64,000 bases of DNA, from IMG/VR virus record IMGVR_UViG_3300044825_002278, positions 1-64,000 of that record; one strand, written 5' to 3'. Position numbers and translations under genes: made by a program. The DNA is from a virus. Below the pieces are notes generated by a model. The model was not told where the DNA came from, made no database searches, and saw only the letters and a list, made by a program, of their open reading frames with translations. Of the stretch, positions 1-6,845 are shown one piece after another. Positions within the stretch are counted from its first letter, which is position 1; the number at the start of each line of letters is the position of its first letter.

Positions 1-44
1 AAGTTTAGTTTCTGTTTTTTTTTTTTCACACGAGGTTTTTTCCT

Positions 45-956
45 ATGTCGATTTCTTCTTTCGCTGCTCCTTCTATCGTTGACCGCGTTTCGCAGGCTTT
101 CAACTTCACCGTTGACAAGTTCCCGCTTAGTGGCCCTGATGGTATGCGTACTCCTTGGTACGGCATGTTTCGTTCCGACACCAACGCGGTTGTTGGTAAC
201 GGGTCTGTTACGGCTCGTTATTGTCCGCACCAAACCGAAGATGTTCTGGCTTTGGTCGATGCCGCTGCCAGTGCTTTCGATGGTATTGGCAATGTCGATT
301 GCTACTTCCGCGATGGGCATTACGTTGCGATTCAACCCACCAAAGAGCAGCGTCAAGCTATCTTTGGCACTGCCGACAACGTGTTCCCGAGAATTATCAT
401 TCGTGCGGGTTACGATGGCAAGGCTTTCAACGCCGCGATAGGTTACTATCGCGATGCTTGCCGCAATCTCGCAATCCTGCGGGAAGTTACTGGAACTACG
501 GTTTCCATCCGTCACACCAGCGGATTGCGTAGCAAGATGGACAGCCTAATCGGCTCGTTCAACGTGCTGCGTGAATCGTGGGGCAATCTCACTACCGTGA
601 TTCAGCACCTTGAAGGCACTCGCGTTTCGCTTGCTGGTTTCTTGCGGGAAGTATACGGTGAACCAAGCAGCGATACTGGTCGCGAGGCAACTATCCATCG
701 CAATCGTACCGAGGCAATTTTCCGCCGAGTTGCTGATGAGCGTTTGCGTACTGGTCGCGGTTCAATCGGCCCTGATTTCATGGTCAGCGGTTGGGAAGCG
801 TTTAATGCTGTGCAGGGATTTGTTCAGCATGACGCAACCCGCAAGAGTTCTGCTCGCGGTTCTGCGGTTAGCGGTTTCGGTCGAATTATCGCTGCCGCTA
901 ACGATGCTGCGGTTCATCGTGCCGAACGTGCCGCAATGCAGTTGCTCGCGGCCTAG
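45..956 (+). CDS. DUF932-type phage/plasmid protein
   Basis: The 303-residue product has the look and length of the DUF932 family found on phages and plasmids; its biochemical role is not established and I claim none. The start follows a CGAGG ribosome binding site at 31-35. The gene is clearly more GC-rich (many GCC, CGC and CGT codons) than most of the window, which suggests a different origin. It is closed by a strong terminator and followed by an origin-like non-coding stretch, so it seems to be the end of its own transcription unit. The family call is moderately secure, the function unknown. Confidence 0.75.
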   Translation: MSISSFAAPSIVDRVSQAFNFTVDKFPLSGPDGMRTPWYGMFRSDTNAVVGNGSVTARYCPHQTEDVLALVDAAASAFDGIGNVDCYFRDGHYVAIQPTKEQRQAIFGTADNVFPRIIIRAGYDGKAFNAAIGYYRDACRNLAILREVTGTTVSIRHTSGLRSKMDSLIGSFNVLRESWGNLTTVIQHLEGTRVSLAGFLREVYGEPSSDTGREATIHRNRTEAIFRRVADERLRTGRGSIGPDFMVSGWEAFNAVQGFVQHDATRKSSARGSAVSGFGRIIAAANDAAVHRAERAAMQLLAA

Positions 957-981
957 TCTTTCGTGTTTCCTTTCGTGTGAG

Positions 982-1015
982 CCAGTGGCGGCAATTTGCC
1001 GCCGCTGGTTTTCTT
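982..1015 (+). terminator. intrinsic terminator after the DUF932 gene
   Basis: An 11-bp GC-rich stem (982-992 with 998-1008, one G-T pair) and a 5-base loop are followed by a T-rich run. It lies 26 bases after the stop codon of the DUF932 gene. Confidence 0.85.
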
Positions 1016-1034
1016 ATACTTTAAAGGGAAACGA

Positions 1035-1103
1035 ATGAAGTATATCAGTATTTTTATATGTTCGGCCATTATATGGTTCGCGATATATAATAGAAAAAGA
1101 TAA
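1035..1103 (+). CDS. possible 22-residue membrane peptide
   Basis: A reading frame of 22 codons starts at an ATG preceded by AAAGGGAAACG, a good ribosome binding site. The peptide is one hydrophobic helix (about residues 4-18) ending in the basic residues NRKR. It lies just after a terminator, so how it would be transcribed is unclear. It could be chance. Confidence 0.3.
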   Translation: MKYISIFICSAIIWFAIYNRKR

Positions 1104-1119
1104 AAGAATCCTGAATCGA

Positions 1120-1148
1120 CGTAAGTCCTTGTGCCACAAGGGTTTACG
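1120..1148. repeat. 29-bp near-perfect palindrome
   Basis: Two 14-base arms, CGTAAGTCCTTGTG and CACAAGGGTTTACG, surround a single central base; twelve positions are Watson-Crick and two are G-T. It opens a non-coding stretch that also holds a GC-rich block (about 1151-1167), iterons and longer repeats. It may be an RNA hairpin or a protein binding site. Confidence 0.6.
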
Positions 1149-1170
1149 ACGACGCGGGCCGGGCCAGCCA

Positions 1171-1210
1171 GTGTACAGGCGTACAGGTGTACAGATTTAC
1201 AGGTATACAG
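1171..1210. repeat. five tandem 8-bp iterons ending in TACAG
   Basis: Five consecutive 8-base units read GTGTACAG, GCGTACAG, GTGTACAG, ATTTACAG and GTATACAG. All end in TACAG and the period is exactly 8. Such arrays are typical binding sites for replication initiators or regulators. The stretch is non-coding and sits beside the DUF932 gene. An origin role is inference. Confidence 0.65.
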
Positions 1211-1221
1211 CCGTTCACTAA

Positions 1222-1272
1222 GTGTCTTTCCTAATCTAATCTGATTTGCTGGGACTTCATGGCCAGAATTTG
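1222..1272. repeat. ~50-bp dispersed repeat, copy 1
   Basis: First of four copies of a diverged element containing TGTCTTT, then CTAA, then TGATTT, a variable centre, and GGCCARAATTTG. Copies 1 and 2 share the GCTGG/GGCCAGAATTTG form. It lies in the non-coding gap before tRNA-Lys. Confidence 0.6.
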
Positions 1273-1284
1273 CCCTCGATTATT

Positions 1285-1334
1285 TGTCTTTTCTTAACCA
1301 TATTGATTTGCTGGACGAACGTGGCCAGAATTTG
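1285..1334. repeat. ~50-bp dispersed repeat, copy 2
   Basis: Second copy, 12 bases after copy 1 and ending 12 bases before the -35 box of the tRNA-Lys promoter. It contains TATTGATTTGCTGG and GGCCAGAATTTG. Confidence 0.6.
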
Positions 1335-1346
1335 TTAAAGTCTTTG

Positions 1347-1375
1347 TTGACAGACGACGATATGTATGTTATGAT
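1347..1375 (+). promoter_or_regulatory. sigma-70-type promoter for tRNA-Lys
   Basis: A perfect TTGACA (1347-1352) is separated by 17 bases from TATGAT (1370-1375). The predicted start of transcription is only a few bases before the tRNA at 1387. Confidence 0.85.
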
Positions 1376-1386
1376 TGTGAGTGTAT

Positions 1387-1459
1387 GAGACTGTAGCTCA
1401 GATGGTAGAGCAATAGACTTTTAATCTATTGGTCGTGGGTTCGATCCCCGCCAGTCTCA
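1387..1459 (+). tRNA. tRNA-Lys (anticodon TTT)
   Basis: A full cloverleaf can be drawn: acceptor GAGACTG with CAGTCTC, a D arm, an anticodon stem ATAGA with TCTAT around the loop CTTTTAA (anticodon TTT at 1420-1422), and a T arm with TTCGATC. CCA is not encoded. It reads AAA and AAG, which are frequent in this AT-rich genome. Confidence 0.95.
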
Positions 1460-1495
1460 CTTGTGAGTTTTATCTTTTAACTTTAGGAGAATTTT

Positions 1496-1585
1496 ATGAA
1501 GAAGTGTACTGGTTGTGGCCGTCCAATTCAAACTGTTGTTATTCGTCAATGTCCAAAGTGCATCAACAAACGTGCTGGATTGTAA
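1496..1585 (+). CDS. 29-residue zinc-ribbon micro-protein
   Basis: The frame starts at an ATG after TTTAGGAGAATTTT, a strong ribosome binding site. The product has two CxxC knuckles, CTGC at residues 4-7 and CPKC at 19-22, spaced as in a minimal zinc ribbon. It lies just after tRNA-Lys and 9 bases before another micro-gene, so all three may share one transcript. The partner is unknown. Confidence 0.65.
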   Translation: MKKCTGCGRPIQTVVIRQCPKCINKRAGL

Positions 1586-1594
1586 GGAGTTTTT

Positions 1595-1690
1595 GTGCCA
1601 TCATTTTATGAAGTTGTATTTTTCTTCTTTGTTTGCTTGGGTCTTGCCATGCTTATGGTTTGGATTTTGTGGGGCAGGAAAGAAGACTAG
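1595..1690 (+). CDS. 31-residue single-pass membrane peptide
   Basis: The GTG start lies 5 bases after AAGGAG. The peptide is a very hydrophobic helix (about residues 8-26) followed by the charged tail GRKED. The strong ribosome binding site and tight spacing to the zinc-ribbon gene support it as real. Function unknown. Confidence 0.55.
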   Translation: MPSFYEVVFFFFVCLGLAMLMVWILWGRKED

Positions 1691-1693
1691 GGT

Positions 1694-1742
1694 TGTCTTT
1701 GCTAATGTATATTGATTTCGCCCAGAGTGTGGCCAAAATTTA
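1694..1742. repeat. ~50-bp dispersed repeat, copy 3
   Basis: Third copy, starting 3 bases after the preceding stop codon. It has the CGCCCA/GTGGCCAAAATTT form shared with copy 4. From here to 2011 no convincing gene is seen; a CTAGTA/TACTAG hairpin lies at 1789-1807. Confidence 0.6.
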
Positions 1743-1941
1743 TGTATTGGTGTATGGTGTTATTGTTTTGTTGTTATGCCAAACCATGCTAGTATTTTAT
1801 TTACTAGTGCGGGCTTTGTCTTTGGTTCTTTTTTATTCTCAAGCTTAAATACTTCTTTATTATAGTCACAATGTTTTGCGCGATGGTAATTTTGTATTTT
1901 AAAGAATTGACTGTTTGATAAATTTGGATTTGCCATTTGTT

Positions 1942-1991
1942 TGTCTCTGCCTAACTATATTGATTTCGCCCAGCTTGTGGCCAAAATTTTG
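1942..1991. repeat. ~50-bp dispersed repeat, copy 4
   Basis: Fourth copy, ending 20 bases before the 3' end of the convergent minus-strand operon. It matches copy 3 closely (TATATTGATTTCGCCCAG, then GTGGCCAAAATTT). Confidence 0.6.
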
Positions 1992-2011
1992 TGTTTTGCT
2001 TATGGTAAAAA

Positions 2012-2326
2012 CTACACTGGTGTTTTGAAATAGTGCATTACAAGTAGAAATTGTATTATAGCCATTGTTCCGAGAGTAAAATAAGCATACTCTTTTCGTA
2101 TGTAGTATAACCTTATTGTTGTAAAAAATATAACCCAAAGGCTCATCATCTTTATGGTCATAAACAGTGCCGGTGAGCCGCCATCTGCTGCCAACAGCAT
2201 CTTGCCGATGGGATTGCTTTCGTCTTCGTTTATGGTACACGCAAGTTTAATTGTGTAATAATGATCCACCATACTGACGGCCCAAATCCATAAAAATAAA
2301 ACACCAAGGAAAAATCTATCGCGCAT
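2012..2326 (-). CDS. multi-pass membrane protein, unknown
   Basis: The 104-residue product has three or four hydrophobic helices (about residues 5-20, 48-70 and 78-98). An NPIGKMLL segment lies in the loop, reminiscent of small DUF5658-like membrane proteins, though I would not insist on that. The start is preceded by AAGGATAT. It is the second gene of a two-gene minus-strand operon, 22 bases after its partner, in a window that is otherwise almost all plus-strand. Function unknown. Confidence 0.7.
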   Translation of the reverse strand: MRDRFFLGVLFLWIWAVSMVDHYYTIKLACTINEDESNPIGKMLLAADGGSPALFMTIKMMSLWVIFFTTIRLYYIRKEYAYFTLGTMAIIQFLLVMHYFKTPV

Positions 2327-2348
2327 ATGTTATATCCTTGTAATTGAT

Positions 2349-2717
2349 TTAAACGCCCAGACCCATGTCGTCCATAAGATTGTCCCAATGATGTTCGATC
2401 AATATTTTAACAACATAAGTTACCAATTTACTCGAAACCCAACTCCAAGCAAATGTTGGAGCATACCAGCTTTTGCTGGCATCGTCTAGTTTCATTTTTG
2501 ATACAATGTATCGCTTCAATTCGATTCTGCATTCGCGCTGTGTGTCAAAATCTTCGCGCCGTCCACTCTGCCAAGGCTGTTCGTCGAACCAACCTTGAGC
2601 CACAACAAGAACGTCGCGCCCAAGATCAACACAATTGTCTTCGTACTCATCGGTCAAAGTCACACTGTACTGCTTTATTTGGGGCAGGAAAAGAGAAGGA
2701 TTAATTTTTATAGACAT
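2349..2717 (-). CDS. hypothetical protein, first gene of minus-strand operon
   Basis: The 122-residue soluble protein starts after AAAGGTAAATGT. It is rich in Trp and Asp with no recognised motif. It leads the operon with the membrane protein downstream. I see no clear promoter on the minus strand in 2718-2850. Function unknown. Confidence 0.7.
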   Translation of the reverse strand: MSIKINPSLFLPQIKQYSVTLTDEYEDNCVDLGRDVLVVAQGWFDEQPWQSGRREDFDTQRECRIELKRYIVSKMKLDDASKSWYAPTFAWSWVSSKLVTYVVKILIEHHWDNLMDDMGLGV

Positions 2718-3296
2718 ACATTTACCTTTAAAATGAAAGTGTCGTAGCCAAACCTGTATGATTGTCGCACTCTAACTAGCATGATTGACTATTTAAAATA
2801 AGTGTTTCCCTTGGTGAAAAAAACATATTTCCCAATAAATCAATGTTTTTCCCTGCCCAAAAAGACAACAAGTGAAGGATTCCATCTAAGAAAGACTGCT
2901 TGAATATACCTTATATTATCCAGAACTGTCACTTTTTGCACGAAGAAGATTCTAGTTGCAGCCATAATTCGCGGGATTTTGCATGTTTTTGCGGCTATTT
3001 TAAACAATTAAATCTTTGTGATTGCTTGTTGTGGCACAAGGAAGTGCAAGTGTCTTTTCTAAACCTCTCATACCATTTATTTGTTTGTTTGTATTGTTGT
3101 TTATTAACTGTATTGTATGTATATACTTATTTATGTATATTTTACGTGCTTTTTCTATGTTTTACACTATGTTTTACCCTAGTATTAAATACTCATTTAC
3201 TGTCTGTTTTAGTGTGTTTTTACCCCTCTAAAAGCCCATTATGAGTACGATTAATTCATTGTTAAAATATCTAGCCACATACAAAAGGAATTTTAA
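2718..3296. other. 580-base stretch without a convincing gene
   Basis: This divergent gap separates the minus-strand operon from the plus-strand genes. It is very AT-rich, especially 3060-3240 (long T-rich runs). Frames through it have no ribosome binding site and give repetitive Phe/Leu/Cys strings. It may hold promoters for both directions, but I cannot point to a good one. Confidence 0.5.
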
Positions 3297-3485
3297 ATGG
3301 ATAAAAAAAAGAAAAAAATACAGAAAAAAGTTGAGTGCATCGACTGCAAGAAAAAGACCACCGACTTCTATAAAATACCCACCAATAAAGGTGGTATACA
3401 CAAGTGCGCCAACTGTTACGAATTGTGGATTCTAAGAAGCACACGATCCTACGCTGGTCAATCACGAAGCCACAATGAAGAATAA
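3297..3485 (+). CDS. small zinc-ribbon protein
   Basis: The 62-residue product starts after AAAAGGAATTTTAA. After a poly-lysine start it has CIDC at residues 14-17 and CANC at 37-40, a typical small zinc ribbon. An upstream ATG at 3241 in another frame gives a Lys/Arg-rich shadow. It lies 46 bases before the thioredoxin gene. Its target is unknown. Confidence 0.75.
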   Translation: MDKKKKKIQKKVECIDCKKKTTDFYKIPTNKGGIHKCANCYELWILRSTRSYAGQSRSHNEE

Positions 3486-3531
3486 TGAGTATAAACATAC
3501 AGTAGAACTACTCTAACAAAAGGAGAGCTAT

Positions 3532-3930
3532 ATGTTCAAACTCAAGGCCGATTTCTTTGTTTACCTCATTGCGTTTATTTTAATTGCAATGTTTTATTCT
3601 CTTTACATGACAGCAAAAGACAAAGAGATTAAAACGTATGTTTTACAATCACAGCAGGCTCAACCACAAATACTTTACTTTGGGGCCGAATGGTGCGAAC
3701 CATGCAAAACCATGCGCACAATATTCGAGCAGAAAGAAATAAAGTCCAAGCTTGACAAACTAACTTTCAAAAAGTACGATATAGACAAAGACACCAGCGA
3801 ACGCGACCGATGGGCAATAAAATTGGTGCCATCTATGGTTGTAATAAACAAAGACGGCAAAATAACTAAATATACAGGTCTTTTGAAAAAAGAGAAAGTT
3901 TTAGAGATTTTGTCTGGATTGTTGGATTGA
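3532..3930 (+). CDS. membrane-anchored thioredoxin-like protein
   Basis: The 132-residue protein has an N-terminal membrane helix (about residues 8-27) and a thioredoxin domain with the redox pair in WCEPC at 54-58. A 'VPSMVVI' segment holds the cis-proline. The topology puts the thiol pair on one side of the membrane, probably outside the cytoplasm, where such proteins exchange disulfides. It starts after AAAAGGAGAGCTAT. The next promoter overlaps its last codons. The fold is secure, the substrate unknown. Confidence 0.9.
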   Translation: MFKLKADFFVYLIAFILIAMFYSLYMTAKDKEIKTYVLQSQQAQPQILYFGAEWCEPCKTMRTIFEQKEIKSKLDKLTFKKYDIDKDTSERDRWAIKLVPSMVVINKDGKITKYTGLLKKEKVLEILSGLLD

Positions 3931-3954
3931 CATTGACGATAACTATGGTATGAT
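3927..3954 (+). promoter_or_regulatory. sigma-70-type promoter for the 3994-5298 operon
   Basis: TTGACA (3927-3932), a 16-base spacer and TATGAT (3949-3954). It overlaps the stop codon of the thioredoxin gene and lies 40 bases before the next start. Confidence 0.8.
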
Positions 3955-3993
3955 TGGTAAAGTAACTTTGATTCATTATCCAAGGAGTTTGCT

Positions 3994-4182
3994 ATGAGTA
4001 TTTCTGTTTACAACAAAGAGTGGGAAATCGAACAAATTCATATGGCAATTGCTTATCTTGAGCAAATGCTTCATGATCAAGGCGCAGGCATGAGCAATAG
4101 AAAATGGATAGAAACAACCGCAAGACTCGAAGAACTTTGGCGACAGATAGAGGAACTAGAGAGTGAACAAGAAAAAAATTGA
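3994..4182 (+). CDS. hypothetical 62-residue helical protein
   Basis: First gene after the promoter, with an AAGGAG site. It is predicted to be mostly helical and acidic at the end (LEELWRQIEELESEQ). No family recognised. Confidence 0.7.
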   Translation: MSISVYNKEWEIEQIHMAIAYLEQMLHDQGAGMSNRKWIETTARLEELWRQIEELESEQEKN

Positions 4183-4354
4183 CCTACTTCGCTCTCTTGA
4201 AATGGCTTTAGATATGCTCGATAGGGTTGAAGGTACATCTTTATACGAAATACAAAAAAGACTGAATGGCTATTCCGATAAAGAATACCACGACATGATC
4301 GAACAATTGGCAAGTATTTATAATTATTTTAAAAACAAGGATAAAAACCAATGA
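4163..4354 (+). CDS. hypothetical 63-residue protein
   Basis: A GTG start overlaps the previous gene by 20 bases, with GAGGAAC/AGAG as ribosome binding sequence inside that gene. It is a charged helical protein rich in Lys and Asp. Translation is probably coupled to the previous gene. No family recognised. Confidence 0.6.
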   Translation: MNKKKIDLLRSLEMALDMLDRVEGTSLYEIQKRLNGYSDKEYHDMIEQLASIYNYFKNKDKNQ

Positions 4355-4554
4355 GTTTGGGTAAAATTGACTTTGAAAGTTTTATTGAACATATCCGAGA
4401 CAATTATGAATCTTATGACAAATTTCGCTCAGAGTATCACGTTTTGGAAATCAGAAACTTTGCTGCTGAAAATGGTGTAGAAATGACACCAGCCGAAGTA
4501 GAAGATTGTTTTGATGTTATAATTGCTGCCCTTGAATATATCGATAGCCAATAA
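4351..4554 (+). CDS. hypothetical 67-residue acidic protein
   Basis: The ATGA overlap with the previous stop implies coupled translation. The protein is acidic and helical with no recognised motif. Confidence 0.65.
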   Translation: MSLGKIDFESFIEHIRDNYESYDKFRSEYHVLEIRNFAAENGVEMTPAEVEDCFDVIIAALEYIDSQ

Positions 4555-4564
4555 GGAGGTTTTT

Positions 4565-4963
4565 ATGTCTGCTAATTTTGTTTTTGCCAAGTTTCCCCGT
4601 TTTGAAATGAGTAAAAGTCGCCGCGATGCCTTTAAAAAGGCTGTAAAGTTAATTACTCCAGCCGATTGGGAAGAGTTTGATGAATGGCATAGTTTTGAAT
4701 TAGACCATTATGGGGCCGATGACCTTTTGAAGGATATCGAAGAAGTTTGCTCTATCGACTCGGGCGAGATTGCAATCGACACAAATTACTCTGCAAATGG
4801 TGAAAAATATGAAGTATCCATCAGCGGAGGAATAACTTGGGGCGAAGACCCAACTGCTGTTTACTCTATTATGGTAAAAGCTAGTTTCTTTACTCGTATT
4901 TACAATCTTGCTAAAAATTTTGCAATTGAAGAAGTAGTAGTGCGTCAAATGTCTAATAGTTAA
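4565..4963 (+). CDS. hypothetical 132-residue protein
   Basis: I place the start at the ATG after AATAAGGAGGTTTTT; a TTG at 4523 would extend it but lacks a ribosome binding site. The N-terminal half is basic and helical, the C-terminal half beta-rich (YEVSISGGITWGEDP). No family recognised. It belongs to the operon starting at 3994. Confidence 0.7.
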   Translation: MSANFVFAKFPRFEMSKSRRDAFKKAVKLITPADWEEFDEWHSFELDHYGADDLLKDIEEVCSIDSGEIAIDTNYSANGEKYEVSISGGITWGEDPTAVYSIMVKASFFTRIYNLAKNFAIEEVVVRQMSNS

Positions 4964-4989
4964 TTGAGTATTATATTGAGGAGTTTATT

Positions 4990-5298
4990 ATGCGTTCTGT
5001 ACTTAAAAAACCAAAGAAGGCTAATATGGCGCAAGAACCAGTAGAAAAACCAAAGCCAGTTATCAAGCAAGATGTATTTAAAAATTGGTTGTCGAGCAGA
5101 GTGACCGATTTTAAAGATGTTATTAAAACCGAATCTGTTTTCCTTTGGAAAGAAGGAAATTATGAACGCTATCGCATAAATGTTTGGGTTGCTAAAAAAG
5201 TAGAAAATCTTTATTGTGAAAAGATTTTTATTGAACATAGTTGGTTCGTACATTACAATAGAACAAACGATAAGATAGTTGATAAAACTATTTCTTAG
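4990..5298 (+). CDS. hypothetical 102-residue basic protein
   Basis: It starts after TTGAGGAGTTTATT. A Lys/Pro-rich N-terminal tail (residues 1-27) precedes a compact domain rich in aromatic residues. It is the last gene of the operon before tRNA-Arg. No family recognised. Confidence 0.7.
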   Translation: MRSVLKKPKKANMAQEPVEKPKPVIKQDVFKNWLSSRVTDFKDVIKTESVFLWKEGNYERYRINVWVAKKVENLYCEKIFIEHSWFVHYNRTNDKIVDKTIS

Positions 5299-5321
5299 TT
5301 TACGTTATGTCGGGTAGTTTT

Positions 5322-5396
5322 GGGGGCGTAGCTCAGATGGATAGAGCATATGATTTCTAATCATAATGTCGGTGGGTTCGAGTCCTCCCGTCCCTA
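5322..5396 (+). tRNA. tRNA-Arg (anticodon TCT)
   Basis: The acceptor GGGGGCG pairs with CGTCCCT using two G-U pairs, T8-A9 are in place, and the anticodon stem ATGAT with ATCAT encloses TTTCTAA, giving anticodon TCT for AGA codons. The T stem has one mismatch (T at its second position against C). The 3' end overlaps the last 3 bases of the convergent HNH gene. The wobble-rich acceptor and imperfect T arm fit a 3' end altered by the neighbouring element. Confidence 0.88.
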
Positions 5397-5765
5397 TTTT
5401 TCGATTAGACCTTGATGATGATGTTCGCGGTGACAATTAGAGCATAATAAATCACATTTATCTAATTCTTTTTTAACTTTATCTTTATTTTTTACCCATG
5501 ACGTATCACGATACTTTCCCATATGAAATTCTTTTTGACTCGGATCGCGGTGATGGAATTCTAAAGCTGATATACATTTATCATACCCACATTTTATACA
5601 TTTTCCACCTTTATATTCTAGACATTTAATTTTAAATTGTTGTTGGCGATATATTGCGTTACGACGATTACATTCTTTGCAATAACATTGTTTTTTACCA
5701 TTTTTTTGTGGTTTAAAAAATTCAACATGTGGATAACTAAGATGACACTTTGAACAAATTTGCAT
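5394..5765 (-). CDS. HNH endonuclease, probably free-standing homing type
   Basis: The 123-residue protein has two N-terminal Cys pairs (CSKC, CKEC), a middle pair CIKCGYDKC, then LEFHHRDP and CDLLCSNCHREHH, the conserved core of HNH nucleases with structural zinc sites. Such enzymes cut DNA and promote copying of their own gene into target sites. It is the only minus-strand gene nearby and lies exactly between tRNA-Arg and an orphan tRNA 3' half, as expected for an insertion. A minus-strand promoter and an inverted repeat precede it. Confidence 0.88.
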   Translation of the reverse strand: MQICSKCHLSYPHVEFFKPQKNGKKQCYCKECNRRNAIYRQQQFKIKCLEYKGGKCIKCGYDKCISALEFHHRDPSQKEFHMGKYRDTSWVKNKDKVKKELDKCDLLCSNCHREHHHQGLIEK

Positions 5766-5775
5766 AGCGACTCCT

Positions 5776-5802
5776 TAACTTAGAACTAGTTTAGCTAAGT
5801 TA
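5776..5802. promoter_or_regulatory. inverted repeat before the HNH gene
   Basis: TAACTTAG (5776-5783) and CTAAGTTA (5795-5802) are perfect 8-base inverted arms with an 11-base loop containing AACTAGTT. They lie between the minus-strand -10 box and the start codon, a suitable place for an operator or a leader hairpin. Confidence 0.5.
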
Positions 5803-5831
5803 TTATACACAATTAAACAATATTAAAGCAA
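5802..5831 (-). promoter_or_regulatory. minus-strand promoter for the HNH gene
   Basis: Read on the minus strand, TTGCTT, an 18-base spacer and TATAAT preceded by TTGTG. The TTGTGTATAATA string also occurs before the GIY-YIG gene and, as TTGTGTATTATA, before the 54086 HNH gene. Confidence 0.6.
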
Positions 5832-5839
5832 TTTTTAGT

Positions 5840-5864
5840 CCGAGTTCGAGTCTTGGTACGCCTA
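5840..5864 (+). pseudogene. orphan 3' half of a tRNA gene
   Basis: CCGAG, the loop TTCGAGT and CTTGG form a complete T arm (one G-T pair), followed by TACGCCT and an A, exactly the layout of a tRNA 3' end. No matching 5' half (expected AGGCGTA) is seen nearby. The GTTCGAGTC core is shared with tRNA-Arg at 5376-5384, so the HNH element is flanked by two tRNA-derived direct repeats. Confidence 0.6.
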
Positions 5865-5876
5865 TTGGAGGAATAT

Positions 5877-6134
5877 ATGAGTAATTTTGCGTGCGAAAAG
5901 TGTGGAGCAATTTGTTGTGATAGTGCGATAGGTTATGTAACCGGATGCGAACACTATCCACCAGATAATGTTGATAGTTATTGGATAACTCTTTTCAACA
6001 ACAAGCAGGAACCAATTCTTAATGTTAAATTAAACAAAGAAGGATACAAAAAATACAGGAACAAAGAAACTTGGGACTGGAGTTGGGTTGAATTTATGAT
6101 TGATATTAAAGCAGCATTAAAGTGTGAATTCTAA
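5877..6134 (+). CDS. hypothetical Cys-rich 85-residue protein
   Basis: The start follows TTGGAGGAATAT, so the longer frame from 5853, which would run through the tRNA fragment, is not used. CEKCGAICC at residues 6-14 looks like part of a metal site. The rest is unrecognised. Confidence 0.7.
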   Translation: MSNFACEKCGAICCDSAIGYVTGCEHYPPDNVDSYWITLFNNKQEPILNVKLNKEGYKKYRNKETWDWSWVEFMIDIKAALKCEF

Positions 6135-6184
6135 CTGAAATAAATATTTGAACAATCTATTTAGTTGGAAGGTTAAAAAATAAT

Positions 6185-6355
6185 ATGTATAAATTAACAT
6201 TTGAAGAGTGGCAAAATAAATATTGTGCGAAAATATCTGAGCAAGCATTAGATCATCTTAGAAAGATGTACAATATAGAAAACCCAGAAGGTCTGATTTT
6301 ACATATGCAAAAAAATGCATACAAACTATATGAATCAGAGGTGCATAATGGATAG
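6185..6355 (+). CDS. hypothetical 56-residue protein
   Basis: The ATG follows GGAAGGTTAAAAAATAAT with a long spacing to the ribosome binding site. It overlaps the next start by 8 bases. It is charged and helical and resembles no known family. Confidence 0.5.
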   Translation: MYKLTFEEWQNKYCAKISEQALDHLRKMYNIENPEGLILHMQKNAYKLYESEVHNG

Positions 6356-6830
6356 AAGGACTTTTAACGCATCTATTGCGGCTGCTTTAGCATGTACGGC
6401 ACTACCCAAAGTAAATAACGCCGTTATTGATACTAGTTTTGAATACGGAATTAAAGATGTTACATGGTTACAACAATTTGTATATGATAATAGTAATAAT
6501 TATCATATTTATGATGAGCCTCAATCAGATTTAATCATAACTTTTTATTTGGACGCAAAATGCACCAAAGAACAAACGCTTGAGTTTACGGGAACGTCTT
6601 TTGAAATTCATAATATGGGCGATGATTTAAACATATGCCGCAACGGGAACAGACTTTATTATGAAATGCGTGAACTAAACATCTTTAAATTAGGCACAAA
6701 GATAAAGGTCAACGCGCACGAAGTTTCAAAGGGCGAATCTTATGACATAGAATTAGTTTCGTCTGGTGAGGGAAGAATAATGAGTTGCTTTTTTTATAAC
6801 TACAAATTAGAAAATATTGTAAATAGTTGA
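6348..6830 (+). CDS. exported protein with a Tat-like signal peptide
   Basis: The 160-residue product begins MDRRTFNASIAAALACTALP, a twin-arginine pair followed by a hydrophobic stretch and small residues, as in Tat signal peptides. The mature part (from about residue 26) is unrecognised, beta-rich and has few Cys. Export as a folded protein would explain the Tat type. The ATG at 6348 follows AGAGGTG; a longer frame from 6315 would disrupt the signal. Function unknown. Confidence 0.65.
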   Translation: MDRRTFNASIAAALACTALPKVNNAVIDTSFEYGIKDVTWLQQFVYDNSNNYHIYDEPQSDLIITFYLDAKCTKEQTLEFTGTSFEIHNMGDDLNICRNGNRLYYEMRELNIFKLGTKIKVNAHEVSKGESYDIELVSSGEGRIMSCFFYNYKLENIVNS

Positions 6831-6845
6831 GGGTAGGTAAAAACA

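Noticed and set aside
1633-1848. Open frame overlapping repeat copy 3
   Set aside because: It runs through the intergenic repeat and overlaps, in another frame, the small membrane peptide gene, which has a far better start.
2900-3244. Open frame of about 114 codons in the AT-r gap before the zinc-ribbon gene
   Set aside because: No ribosome binding site, composition of Cys/Leu/Phe/Tyr repeats from T-rich DNA, and no continuity with neighbouring operons.
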